8,775 nucleotides of DNA from CAZYPB01 sp964649265 (GCA_964649265.1 CAZYPB010000059.1:1-8775), one strand, 5' to 3'. Counted from the stretch's first letter, positions 1-7,500 are shown. Program-made: numbers and translations. The notes: a model not told the origin generated them from the sequence alone.

Positions 1-246
1 CTTAGGATATCTTCCTTTCTTTCCACCAAGTTCCTTTCTATGACCAAGCCTCTTGTTGTGCTTGCGGTAAACAATTGCTTTTTCTCCTTTGGAAACCTCT
101 TCCAGGAGACCAGCGGCATACTCTGCATCTTTTCCTCTAATGGAATCACACACTGCACCAAGATCCTTGAATGATGCATTCACGTCGTGGACCTGGCCTT
201 TTGCGACCTTGTTTTCCGATACATTTGAGTAACCAAAGTATGCCAT
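1..246 (-). CDS. rpl22: 50S ribosomal protein L22 (uL22), N-terminal part, runs off the left edge
   Basis: Large-subunit protein that lines the peptide exit tunnel and binds 23S rRNA. Only the first 82 codons are in the window; archaeal L22 is usually about 150 residues, so roughly half is missing. The product begins MAYFGYSNVSENKVAKGQ. It carries the archaeal L22 features near the middle: an 'RKHNKRLGHRKELGG' basic segment followed by 'KKGRYPK' at the window edge, comparable to the HNKxxxHRxG...GRYP stretch of the family. The ATG at 244-246 lies 8 nt after the rps19 stop. The upstream minus-strand sequence AAGTAGGTTATTTT gives a short AGGT-type ribosome binding site that reuses the AG of the rps19 TAG stop. 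It is the next gene expected after rps19 in archaeal S10-like operons. The frame has no stop before the edge, so the partial state is due to the window, not to damage. Confidence 0.95.
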   Translation of the reverse strand, partial: MAYFGYSNVSENKVAKGQVHDVNASFKDLGAVCDSIRGKDAEYAAGLLEEVSKGEKAIVYRKHNKRLGHRKELGGKKGRYPK

Positions 247-254
247 AAAATAAC

Positions 255-656
255 CTACTTAAGAGGTATGAATTTGCTTCCCCTCGTTGCCCCAACACCT
301 GGACCTGAGTGTGCAACCCTGCCAGTTGTATGGGCGAATTCTCCGAGTCTGTGACCTATCATCTCTGGAAGAATCTCAATTTTTTTGAATTCCTTTCCAT
401 TATGAATTCCAAATAACAGTCCAACCCATTCGGGAAGGATTATCCCATCCCTAAGGTGGGTTTTTACCGTGACTTCCTTTCCATCAAGTTTCATTTTCTT
501 TGCATTCCTTACCTTGGCCATTAGCTTCTTGTATCTAGGAGTTGCTTTTTTCAGCGCGCGCCTTGTTCTTGAATCGAAATAAGGCATAAGCTCCTCCATG
601 CTCATTTTACTGAGCTCCTCGATGCTTTTTCCTTTGTATACGAATTTTCTAGCCAT
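255..656 (-). CDS. rps19: 30S ribosomal protein S19 (uS19), archaeal type
   Basis: Small-subunit head protein that contacts 16S rRNA and partners with S13. The product is 133 residues, normal for archaeal S19 (about 130-150). It has the archaeal N-terminal extension (MARKFVYKGKSIEELSKM, then a basic SRTRRALKKATPRYKK segment). The diagnostic C-terminal block follows, from about residue 97: PEMIGHRLGEFAHTTGRVAH followed by SGPGVGATRGSKF. The start ATG at 654-656 lies 5 nt after the rpl2 TAG stop. The minus-strand sequence AAAAGGTAGATACG just before it supplies an AGGT ribosome binding site that overlaps that stop. The gene is co-oriented and evidently co-transcribed with rpl2 and rpl22. It ends in TAG. 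No oddities were seen; identification is certain from sequence similarity to the family. Confidence 0.98.
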   Translation of the reverse strand: MARKFVYKGKSIEELSKMSMEELMPYFDSRTRRALKKATPRYKKLMAKVRNAKKMKLDGKEVTVKTHLRDGIILPEWVGLLFGIHNGKEFKKIEILPEMIGHRLGEFAHTTGRVAHSGPGVGATRGSKFIPLK

Positions 657-661
657 CGTAT

Positions 662-1399
662 CTACCTTTTCCTCCTTGATTTTCTTCTACCTGTGCTCCT
701 AGCAGCTATATGACCTACCTTTCTTCCTGGAGGTGTAGTCCTTGCAACACAGGTGGATTTACCTGCATGGTGCTGACTTCCCCCATGTGGATGTGAAACA
801 GGATTCATTGCAACTCCTCTTACCTTTGGCCACTGCATGTTCTTTGCACCCATCTTGTGGAAGTTCTTGCCTGCAGTCATGAGTGGTTTCTCAAGTCTTC
901 CTCCGCCGCAGATTATACCTACTTGTGCCCTGCAGTTTTGGTCAAAATACTTTGTCTTCTTAGAAGGCATTAGAACCCCAATGTCCTTTCCTTCATGAGA
1001 TACAACTGAACCATTTGTTCCTGCTGAACGTATGTATTTCCCACCGCTTCCAGGATATGCTTCCACATTGAAAACTGGGAATCCATCTGGTATTTTTGAA
1101 AGAGGTAAAACATTCCCAAATACAAGTTCTGCGTCACTTCCCTGTTGGAATGTCGCTCCTATCATCGCTCCCTCTGGAGCTATTACGAATATGTTTTCCC
1201 CGTTGTCCATCTTTACGTGCATAAGGAGTGGGGTTCTTGCAACATCATCTATAAACCCAATGATCTCACCGCTTAGTACACCATCTCTCTCCTGTTCGTC
1301 GAATTTCCTGTATGTAAGTCTTGTAAAGAACCTGTGTGATGGCCTCCTGTAGGAAGGAGTGCCTTTTCCTTTTCTCTGGCTTCTTGTTAGTTTACCCAT
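662..1399 (-). CDS. rpl2: 50S ribosomal protein L2 (uL2), archaeal type
   Basis: Large-subunit protein that binds domain IV of 23S rRNA near the peptidyl transferase centre and contributes to subunit joining. The product is 245 residues, typical of archaeal L2 (about 235-245, shorter than bacterial L2). It begins MGKLTRSQRKGKGTPSYRRP, as archaeal L2 proteins do. It ends with a very basic tail, RSTGRRKSRRKR. The conserved loop VRGVAMNPVSHPHGG is present near residue 195, including the histidine segment. The more usual 'DHPHGGG' reads 'SHPHGGS' here, a mild variation. The ATG at 1397-1399 is preceded by ATAGGTGTGATGT, so AGGTG sits 6 nt ahead. That site overlaps the TAG stop of rpl23, which ends 9 bp upstream. 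The stop is TAG. Confidence 0.98.
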   Translation of the reverse strand: MGKLTRSQRKGKGTPSYRRPSHRFFTRLTYRKFDEQERDGVLSGEIIGFIDDVARTPLLMHVKMDNGENIFVIAPEGAMIGATFQQGSDAELVFGNVLPLSKIPDGFPVFNVEAYPGSGGKYIRSAGTNGSVVSHEGKDIGVLMPSKKTKYFDQNCRAQVGIICGGGRLEKPLMTAGKNFHKMGAKNMQWPKVRGVAMNPVSHPHGGSQHHAGKSTCVARTTPPGRKVGHIAARSTGRRKSRRKR

Positions 1400-1408
1400 A
1401 CATCACAC

Positions 1409-1660
1409 CTATGCTATCTTGAGTTTTGCAGCTATATCGTCTGCAGAGTATCCCTTCGAAAGCTTTACAAATGCTTTCTTCTTTCCTCCAAAGGATATCA
1501 TAACATTTATCTTATCCACCTTAACGTTGAATGTCTTCTCAACCTCTTCCTTTATCTGCTTCTTTGTGGCCCTTGAATCAACTACAAATGCGATCTTGTT
1601 TTCTCGCTCTATTAAGCCAACGGCCTTTTCAGTTGTTATCGGGTATTGAAGGACTTTCAT
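1409..1660 (-). CDS. rpl23: 50S ribosomal protein L23 (uL23)
   Basis: Protein of the exit-tunnel rim that in general serves as a docking point for SRP and the translocon. The product is 83 residues, the usual archaeal size (80-86). It starts MKVLQYPITTEKAVGLIERE. The family signature 'YPITTEKA' is near the start and 'GKKKAFVKL' lies in the second half. The frame stays open 14 codons further upstream into the end of rpl4, but the start at 1658-1660 is preferred. It matches the family N-terminus and lies 5 nt after the rpl4 stop. There is no strong ribosome binding site (AGTTGATACTT precedes it), so translation is probably coupled to rpl4. The stop is TAG, embedded in the rpl2 ribosome binding site. 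Confidence 0.96.
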   Translation of the reverse strand: MKVLQYPITTEKAVGLIERENKIAFVVDSRATKKQIKEEVEKTFNVKVDKINVMISFGGKKKAFVKLSKGYSADDIAAKLKIA

Positions 1661-1665
1661 AAGTA

Positions 1666-2454
1666 TCAACTGGATAGTTTCTTTATTGCATTCTCTGTCC
1701 ACACCGTAAGTCTTCCGGGGTGTGTTCCTGGCGCAAGCAAGCTTGCTGTTACCTTGTCGATCTGCGTTACATCGACACCAGAGATATTCCTGGTACTCTT
1801 CAGTGCATCAACCTTTTCTCCAGTAATAACAAGAATGCTCTTAGGTCTCCTGTAACCGCCCCTTCTCCTAAGGGCGACTCCTGAGAGCTTCTTTGAATTC
1901 TTTCCCCTCTTAAGATCATCATCCAAACCAAGGGCTGTAAGTGCACTGATAACATCCTTGGTTTTCTTTAGTTTTTCAAAGTCACTTGAGATTATTATCG
2001 GGAATTCCTTCACTTTCTCCACTTTATGGCCTCTCTGGACAACAGTGTCTTTATTCGCAGTTGCTGCTATTGCGCTGTTTACTGCTTTCTTGTATTCCTT
2101 TTTGTTTATCTTCTCAATAAGGACCTTTTCTGGCTTCGGGGGATGTGCCCTTCTTCCCTTAACTGCAAATGGAACAATCCTTACTCTACCAAACCTTCCC
2201 TGTGGAAGCTTTTCCCTTGGTAACCGTGATATACCCTTGTTCTTTATTGCCCTGTAGCTGTCCTTTCTTCCTTGGTAATCAGCACTTGTCTCAACACCAG
2301 CGTATTTGTATGAACCCTTTGGTTGATACTCCCTGGTCTGTTCAGAGATAACTGCCCTGCTTATAAGATCTTCACGTATGCTATCCCGGAATACCTTAGG
2401 CAGGTCTATCTGCTTGACGACTTCGCCAGTCAATGAGTATATGTTTGCTTTCAT
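1666..2454 (-). CDS. rpl4: 50S ribosomal protein L4 (uL4), archaeal type
   Basis: Large-subunit protein whose extended loop reaches into the peptide exit tunnel, opposite L22. The product is 262 residues, typical of archaeal L4 (about 250-265). It begins MKANIYSLTGEVVKQIDLP. The central loop contains the conserved 'GRRAHPPKPEK' near residue 100. The second half carries 'ALRRRGGYRRPKS' and the C-terminal archaeal signature 'LLAPGTHPGRLTVWTENAI'. The ATG at 2452-2454 follows the rpl3 stop by 4 nt. The junction AAGTGATCTGATG contains GTGATC, complementary to the GAUCAC part of the archaeal 16S 3' end, so the rpl3 TGA stop doubles as part of the ribosome binding site. L4 autoregulates the S10 operon in enterobacteria; nothing here shows that it does so in this organism. 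Confidence 0.98.
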   Translation of the reverse strand: MKANIYSLTGEVVKQIDLPKVFRDSIREDLISRAVISEQTREYQPKGSYKYAGVETSADYQGRKDSYRAIKNKGISRLPREKLPQGRFGRVRIVPFAVKGRRAHPPKPEKVLIEKINKKEYKKAVNSAIAATANKDTVVQRGHKVEKVKEFPIIISSDFEKLKKTKDVISALTALGLDDDLKRGKNSKKLSGVALRRRGGYRRPKSILVITGEKVDALKSTRNISGVDVTQIDKVTASLLAPGTHPGRLTVWTENAIKKLSS

Positions 2455-2458
2455 CAGA

Positions 2459-3439
2459 TCACTTCTGCTTTGAGGTCAATGAAATGTACTTTATGTCTGG
2501 TTTCTTGGGTGTTGGGACAGCCCTGTATGATCTTCTCATCCTTATGAGCCTCTTCTTTGGCCCACCAACTGAACCCCTTATTATAATATAATCGTTTTTC
2601 ACCACTCCGAAATTTATGAATCCACCCGCTGGGTTGATTTCCTCTGGCTTGTCTCCTATCTTAAGTATCCTCTTTGCGATCTCCGTTCTCTTGTGGTAAC
2701 CCATCTGTCCTGCTTGCGGAGCAGTGTACATGATCCTCGCAGGGTGCCATGGACCGAGTGTTCCTACGTGTCTCCTCTTCTTTGTTGATTTTCTCCTCTG
2801 TAATTCAACTCCAAGCCTCTTAACCGGACCCTGCCAGCCCTTTCCTCTTGTAACGGAAACAAGATCAACATATTCCCCTTCCTTGAAAACATCAGATATC
2901 TTCACTTCTTTTCCAAGCAATCCCTTGCAGTATTCGAACTTATCCTTGGGAGTTTTTCCACCAACTGCAATCTCCATTGGAACAGGTCTCTTTCTGCCAG
3001 TACCTGTTTTTGAAGGAAGTGCTGCAGCCAATATCCGAACATCAAGTATCTTATCCATGTTCTTTTCGATGTCCTCGACTTTGGCTTTGCCCTGGGGCAA
3101 CCTAAGTGATTTAGCAACCTTGCTGTCAGAGAAAAACACTTCGGTGAGAACACGCGGAGAAAGAGTTTCAGGATCTTTTACATATGCTCTAAGACCCCAT
3201 ACAAGAATTGGCGGGGCTTCAATAATCGTCGCAGCCACAGCAATTTCCTGATTCTTTGTCACTGCATGGGTGTCATCGATCATTGTTAAATGAGTCATTC
3301 CTGCTTTAAATCCAGCAAAACCAAGCAAAGAGGACTCTTCGCTAGCAGGCCACCTATTGATGCGAGGCGTCTGCCTTTTTGCCCTTTTCCTGGGCCTGAT
3401 TTGAAGAGAGCCATGTCTTGGCCTACTAGGTCTTGCCAT
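2459..3439 (-). CDS. rpl3: 50S ribosomal protein L3 (uL3), archaeal type; first gene of the ribosomal operon
   Basis: Early-assembling large-subunit protein that reaches toward the peptidyl transferase centre. The product is 326 residues, normal for archaeal L3 (about 325-350). It begins MARPSRPRHGSLQIRPRKRA, matching the family N-terminus 'RPRHGSL..PRKRA'. Further blocks are GFAGFKAGMTHLTMIDD (about residues 40-56), TRGKGWQGPVKRLGV, KKRRHVGTLGPWHP, AGQMGYHKRTE and INPAGGFINFG. The usual 'GSVPGPKKR' reads 'GSVGGPKKR'. The frame continues upstream to an ATG at 3497-3499. I chose 3437-3439 because it fits the family N-terminus and has GGAG (3448-3451 on the minus strand) 8 nt ahead, whereas the upstream ATG has no ribosome binding site. 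It heads the operon; the promoter is placed at 3584-3598. The stop is TGA. Confidence 0.98.
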   Translation of the reverse strand: MARPSRPRHGSLQIRPRKRAKRQTPRINRWPASEESSLLGFAGFKAGMTHLTMIDDTHAVTKNQEIAVAATIIEAPPILVWGLRAYVKDPETLSPRVLTEVFFSDSKVAKSLRLPQGKAKVEDIEKNMDKILDVRILAAALPSKTGTGRKRPVPMEIAVGGKTPKDKFEYCKGLLGKEVKISDVFKEGEYVDLVSVTRGKGWQGPVKRLGVELQRRKSTKKRRHVGTLGPWHPARIMYTAPQAGQMGYHKRTEIAKRILKIGDKPEEINPAGGFINFGVVKNDYIIIRGSVGGPKKRLIRMRRSYRAVPTPKKPDIKYISLTSKQK

Positions 3440-3447
3440 AATGATTG

Positions 3448-3451
3448 CTCC
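3448..3451 (-). promoter_or_regulatory. Ribosome binding site of rpl3 (GGAG)
   Basis: The minus strand reads AATGGAGCAATCATTATGGC. GGAG stands 8 nt before the ATG at 3437-3439. It decides between this start and the ATG 20 codons upstream, which lacks any Shine-Dalgarno match. Confidence 0.75.
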
Positions 3452-3546
3452 ATTAAAATGAGTTGTTTTTTGAAACCCAGAGAGAGTGTGCTTTTGCATT
3501 TCTCAGAGGGAGGTGTCCCAACCCATCGCTTCCCGTAAATTACGTC

Positions 3547-3575
3547 AGTATAAACGAGATGGAGTACTTTATACT
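3547..3575. repeat. 8-bp inverted repeat at the predicted rpl3 transcription start
   Basis: AGTATAAA at 3547-3554 and TTTATACT at 3568-3575 are perfect inverted copies separated by 13 bp. The pair straddles the point where transcription from the TATA box at 3584-3591 should begin (about 3561). It could be a repressor operator. Alternatively the arms could be two TATA-like elements facing away from each other. I cannot choose between these from sequence. Confidence 0.5.
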
Positions 3576-3831
3576 ATGTAGCATTTATATACTTTTCGTC
3601 ATCTGCCGTTATTTTCCCGTATTGCGAAAAGAACTGATTCCGGTTTAATTTAATGTCTTTTTTCTTGAATCTAGCCGTCAATGCACCCACGAATTCTTCC
3701 TAGGTTAATGTTTTGACTATCCCCTCTGATCGAGGTTGTTTTTTCCCAATTGGAGGTACAGATACGGCTGTTCTTACCAACCCAGAAACAGGCAGTTTAT
3801 CTTGAGCTCTTTTTGTAGTAGCAAACGACAT
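3574..3831 (-). pseudogene. Small unrecognised gene interrupted by one in-frame amber codon (43 + 41 codons)
   Basis: A minus-strand frame begins with ATG at 3829-3831 (MSFATTKRAQDKLPVSGLVR), meets TAG at 3700-3702 after 43 codons, and continues in the same frame for 41 codons to TAG at 3574-3576. The part after the first TAG reads like real protein: EEFVGALTARFKKKDIK, then NRNQFFSQYGKITADDEKY. It flows naturally from '...EGIVKTLT' before it. A TATA-like TTTATATT on the minus strand (3858-3865) is placed to start transcription about 4 nt before the ATG, consistent with a nearly leaderless message; no ribosome binding site is seen. The intact product would be about 85 residues and basic, without membrane segments. 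I recognise no family. It may be a point-mutated gene, an amber-readthrough gene, a 43-residue gene followed by unrelated DNA, or chance. Codon choice (TCG, CGG, CGA, TTG) is less like the neighbouring ribosomal genes. Confidence 0.45.
3584..3598 (-). promoter_or_regulatory. BRE/TATA promoter of the ribosomal protein operon
   Basis: The minus strand reads CGAAAAGTATATAAA: an A-rich BRE (CGAAAAG, 3592-3598) directly followed by a TATA box (TATATAAA, 3584-3591). This is close to the archaeal consensus. With the usual 25-27 bp from TATA centre to start, transcription would begin near 3561, leaving a leader of about 120 nt before rpl3. The element lies inside the last codons of the amber-interrupted frame 3574-3831. 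A second, weaker TATA-like AGTATAAA lies at 3568-3575. Confidence 0.65.
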
Positions 3832-3857
3832 ATTTCTAAGTATTATCTGAATTCTGA

Positions 3858-3865
3858 AATATAAA
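3858..3865 (-). promoter_or_regulatory. TATA-like box upstream of the amber-interrupted frame
   Basis: The minus strand reads ATCTTTATATTTCAG; TTTATATT lies about 27 nt ahead of the ATG at 3829-3831 (box edge to start codon). This fits a leaderless or near-leaderless transcript. The preceding bases (AACATATC) are a poor BRE, so confidence is limited. Confidence 0.35.
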
Positions 3866-3886
3866 GATATGTTTTTGTGAAAAATG

Positions 3887-3906
3887 CGAAAAGTTAACTT
3901 TATTAT
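3887..3906 (+). promoter_or_regulatory. Putative promoter of the pilin-like gene
   Basis: CGAAAAG at 3887-3893 resembles a BRE, and TTTATTAT at 3899-3906 resembles a TATA box, although the two are separated by a few bases. The expected start of transcription, about 26 bp downstream of the TATA centre, falls at 3929, next to the ATG at 3930. No Shine-Dalgarno sequence precedes that ATG (TCACCCCCTAGTCTAGAAT), which agrees with a leaderless mRNA. Confidence 0.5.
3890..3901. repeat. Perfect 12-bp palindrome between divergent promoters
   Basis: AAAGTTAACTTT is a perfect palindrome. It overlaps the BRE/TATA region of the pilin-like gene (3887-3906) and lies about 25 bp from the opposing TATA box at 3858-3865. 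A dimeric regulator could bind here and affect both directions. No regulator gene is visible in the window. Confidence 0.5.
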
Positions 3907-3929
3907 CTATTCACCCCCTAGTCTAGAAT

Positions 3930-4481
3930 ATGAGATCGAGAAAGGGACAAGCAGCAATTGAGTATCTTATGACTCATGGTTGGACCATACTTGTTCTTAC
4001 TGCTGCACTGATAATTCTCTATTCAATAGGAATGTTTACCCCCTCCAGATACATGAGGCAGGAATGCTATTTCCAACCAGACCTGCATTGTCAGAATTTC
4101 ATTTTCACAAAGCAGGGTTCACCGCCTTACAAGCTGAAATTCTCCTTGAGCAATGGACTTGGGTTTGACGTATTATTCGAAGAGATAAATGTAACCACAA
4201 GGGACATAGGAAAAAACGGAGATTACACCCATTCGGATGGCTGCTCTTCAGGAATATGCTCACCCAGTGGAGGTTTTGTTAAGAGCGGGGAGAACCTGAC
4301 TGTAGAGTTCCCCATATACAGCTCAGACGTATTGCCGGACAAAGGAACCCTTCACCATATAAAGGTGAATATAGTCTACAGGAACTGCCTAACTGATGGC
4401 GATTATGCTGAAACCCCTGAAACGTGTTCCAAAGGCTCAAAACACGTGGTTTCTGGAAGAATTGTGGCAAACATCGAGTAA
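3930..4481 (+). CDS. Secreted pilin-like protein with archaeal class III (prepilin) signal peptide
   Basis: A 183-residue protein exported and probably assembled or anchored at the cell surface. The N-terminus MRSRKGQAAIEYLMTHGW has the archaeal prepilin motif: basic residues, G6 then Q7 as the cleavage site for an archaeal prepilin peptidase (EppA/FlaK type), and E11 five positions in (the QxxxE pattern of class III signal peptides, PF04021-like). A hydrophobic helix covers about residues 18-36 (TILVLTAALIILYSIGMF). The remainder is a predicted extracellular domain with six cysteines (46, 54, 105, 110, 153, 166), enough for three disulphides, and two N-glycosylation sequons (N87-V-T, N122-L-T). 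The domain itself is not recognised. Such proteins are common in DPANN archaea and methanogens, and their exact roles (adhesion pili, surface structures) are usually unknown. It stands alone between divergent and co-oriented promoters. The stop is TAA. It could equally be a minor pilin or a single-anchored surface protein. Confidence 0.85.
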   Translation: MRSRKGQAAIEYLMTHGWTILVLTAALIILYSIGMFTPSRYMRQECYFQPDLHCQNFIFTKQGSPPYKLKFSLSNGLGFDVLFEEINVTTRDIGKNGDYTHSDGCSSGICSPSGGFVKSGENLTVEFPIYSSDVLPDKGTLHHIKVNIVYRNCLTDGDYAETPETCSKGSKHVVSGRIVANIE

Positions 4482-4493
4482 CTGAAGCACAAT

Positions 4494-4503
4494 CTATATA
4501 TAT
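4494..4503 (+). promoter_or_regulatory. Putative TATA box for smc
   Basis: CTATATATAT in the 68-bp gap between the pilin-like gene and smc. Transcription would begin near 4525, giving a leader of about 25 nt that includes AGGCGA (4539-4544), a Shine-Dalgarno-like stretch shortly before the ATG at 4550. The upstream bases (GAAGCACAATC) are only a fair BRE. Read-through from the pilin-like gene is also possible. Confidence 0.5.
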
Positions 4504-4549
4504 GTCCTATTTGTTATTCATTATACCGCATCAGACGTAGGCGACCAGA

Positions 4550-7500
4550 ATGGTGCACATAGACAAGATACAATTTAGGTATTTTAAATCATTTAGAAAC
4601 ATCGACATTGACTTGTCGCGCGGATTTGTAGCCCTCGCAGGCCCGAATGGTAGTGGAAAGAGCAACATATGCGATGGGATTAGATTCGCCTTAGGGGAGA
4701 ACTCGCTAAAAAGCCTTAGGGCGAAGAGGGTCTCCGATCTTATTATGCAAGGTTCTGATAAAGCAGAGATAAGACTACATCTTAAGAAGAACGGTCAGAA
4801 GGTAGAGGTAAGAAGGGCAATAAGGGACGATGGAAAAACAAAGTACAGATACAACGGGAAGAGAATGACCAGAACGGCAATTATGGATGCTCTAAGGCCC
4901 ATGGGTGCAGAAGTTGGAGATCACAATGTAATAGCCCAGGGAGAAGTTGAGGAAATAGTTAAGATGAGTGCGAAGGAGAGGAGAGGGATTATAGACTCTG
5001 TTTCCGGAATCTCTGAATTCGAAGAGAAGAGAACCGAAGCTCTCAGAGAACTTGGAAAAGTAGACGCAAAGATAAACGATGCATCGATAGTAATGAAGGA
5101 AAGAGAAGGTTTTCTCCTTGAATTAGAGAAAGAGAAGGACGATGCAATCAGATACAAAGAGATAAATGTCGAATTGGAGAGACTACGGGGATCTCTAATC
5201 TATGCTGAGATGAACAGAGTTAATGAAGAACACACTCACTCCCTTAACAGATTTCTGAAACTTGAGAAGAAAATTGAGGATATTAAAAACACCATGGAAT
5301 ACCAAAAAAACCAGATCGCAGAACTTGAGAAAGAAAAAAACAGTATTGTTGATGAGATAAATAGGAGAAGTAAAAAGGATGACGCTTACCGTGAAATTGA
5401 AGAACTTCGGGCATCATTGAAGATGGATGCTTCATCAATTGAAGAGAAAAACAAGGATGTTGCAGAAATAGAAAAGAGGGTAAACACCCTTAAAAAAGAG
5501 GAGAAGGATCTTAAGAAACAGGCCTCGGACATAGAGGCTGAGATGAAGAGCTTATCGCAGGATATTGAGAAAACAGAGAGTAAAACAAAGGAGCTCGAAG
5601 CAATTCGAAAGGAAAGCATGAAGAATGCAGGAGATGCAGAAACAAAATTCGTTGAGAACAAGCAGAAACTTGAGAAATTATCCACTGAAATTGAGGAAAT
5701 GGCACTTAAGGAAAGCAGGCTAAGTAGCGAGGTATCGAAAGAGGAAGAGATAAAAAAACTGAAAGAACATGAGCTTTTAAAGCTGAAATCAGCTTCATCA
5801 AGTGACGACCAGAAATCATCTAAAATAAAAAATGAGATCTCAGGATTCCAGTCGCAGATAAAACGGCTCTCAGAAGACGCAGATAGAGTCTTTACAAAGG
5901 AAAGGACCTTGAATAAGGACATACCTGAGATAGAAAAGAAATGGCTCAAAGCAAAGGAACGTGTTTCTGAGCTATCTGCTAGAATAGGTGCAACTGCCGC
6001 ATCCAAGGGCACAGATGCGGTTCTTCAGATGAGGGACAACGGAGAGATTGAGGGAATACATGGGACAGTTGCGGAATTATGTTCATTCAAATCAGAATAC
6101 GCAGTTGCAATAGAGGCCTCTGCCGGACAGCGGATGTCATATATTGTTGTTGACAGCGCGGATGTTGCTGCAAAGGCAATAAAAAAACTAAAGAAAACAC
6201 AGGCAGGAAGATGTACATTCATCCCCCTGGACAGAAGACAGGATAGTAAGGGAATCCCTGCGGTGAAGGTACCTGGTTCAATGGGGCCACTCATGAACTA
6301 CATAGAGTTCAGCAGCAAACACAAACGCGCTTTTGAATATGTTTTTGGGGCAACCATCCTAGTAAATGACGTTGACTCGGCAAAGAAATCCACTGGACGA
6401 GTGAGAATGGTGACACTCGACGGCGATATTTTTGAGCTCTCCGGAATAATAACTGGAGGACTTTTCAAACCAAAACTTTTCCTTAAAGAGAAAAAAGAAC
6501 TGGAAGAATGGGAGAACAAAGCTTCCATGTATAAACGTGAGAGAGAGAATCTCCTCAGTTCTCTTGAGAGTATAAGAACAGAGATGGCGGATATACGAAA
6601 GGATAAGGCAGAGAAGGAAGTCAAACTGAAGTCATTAGAACTTGAACTAGATAGTTACAATGAGAAGAAAGAGGAGCAGAACGCTGCAAAAAAAGAAGCA
6701 GCTTCCCTTGAGAAAGAAGTCTCCAAACTCGGAGAAAGGATTGAGGCTCTTAAGAAAGAGCTGTCAGAACTGAATGTTGAGATAAATGGGATTAGGGAGA
6801 AAAGAACTCAGTTTAGGGCACTCGTTGAAGATGGAGAGAAGAGAAGTTATGAGAAAAAAGTAAGCGAACTTGAGAAAAACTTGTCTGAAACTAGCTCAAG
6901 GGCATCTTCACTTAAAGCTACAATTGAAGGAAAGGAAAGAGAATTCAGTTTGATAAACGAACACTTTGAGGATATAATACAGGAGATAAAGGATTCTGTG
7001 GTTAGAAGAAAAGAAACGGAATCAGAAATAAAGAAAACCAAACAACGGATGAGCGATAATCAGGTAAAATTAGACGAGAACGAACGCATTATGAAAGATA
7101 TTGGAAAGGCAGTTGAGAAGTTGTTTGCAAAAAGAAATGAACTGGAGAAATCAATTGAGGAGATATCTGTAACAGTAGGGAAAACACAGCATTCATATGA
7201 ACGCTCAATGAAAGAAATGAACGAGATCGCAGTTAACAAGGCAACATATGAAACAAAGCTAACAGACCTTAAGGCTGAATACGAGAAATACACTAACCTA
7301 AAACCAATTGAATCAAACAAGGAAGACCTGGACACAAGGATAAAAGAACGAGAACAGAAAATACTGGAACTTGGAGATGTGAACCTTCGGGCACCCGAGC
7401 TTTATGAGGAAAGAAAGCGAGATATGGAGGAGATAAAGCTAAAAGTAGGGAAACTTGCTGAGGAGAAAACTGCCGTAATGAATGTGATTGATGAGATAGA

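Noticed and set aside
1409..1702. Longer rpl23 start inside the end of rpl4
   Set aside because: The extra 14 residues overlap rpl4 in another frame and do not match L23; the ATG at 1660 matches the family.
2724..3251. Plus-strand 175-codon open frame opposite rpl3
   Set aside because: It is antisense to a certain ribosomal protein gene, its composition is that of a reverse-frame shadow, and it has no promoter or ribosome binding site.
2459..3499. Longer rpl3 start at 3499, adding 20 residues (MQKHTLSGFQ...)
   Set aside because: The family N-terminus fits the ATG at 3439, which has GGAG 8 nt ahead. The upstream ATG has no ribosome binding site, and the extra residues do not resemble L3.
3463..3648. 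Plus-strand 61-codon frame across the rpl3 leader
   Set aside because: It runs through the rpl3 leader and promoter on the opposite strand, has no ribosome binding site, and reads unlike a soluble or membrane protein of any family I know.
3840..3860. C/D-box-like CTGA repeats (TCTGAATTCTGA)
   Set aside because: No convincing C box or paired D/C' arrangement nearby; probably an AT-rich promoter-region coincidence.
5386..6012. Minus-strand 208-codon Ser/Phe-rich open frame within smc
   Set aside because: A reverse-complement shadow of Lys/Glu-rich coiled-coil codons, which gives runs of Phe and Ser; not a gene.
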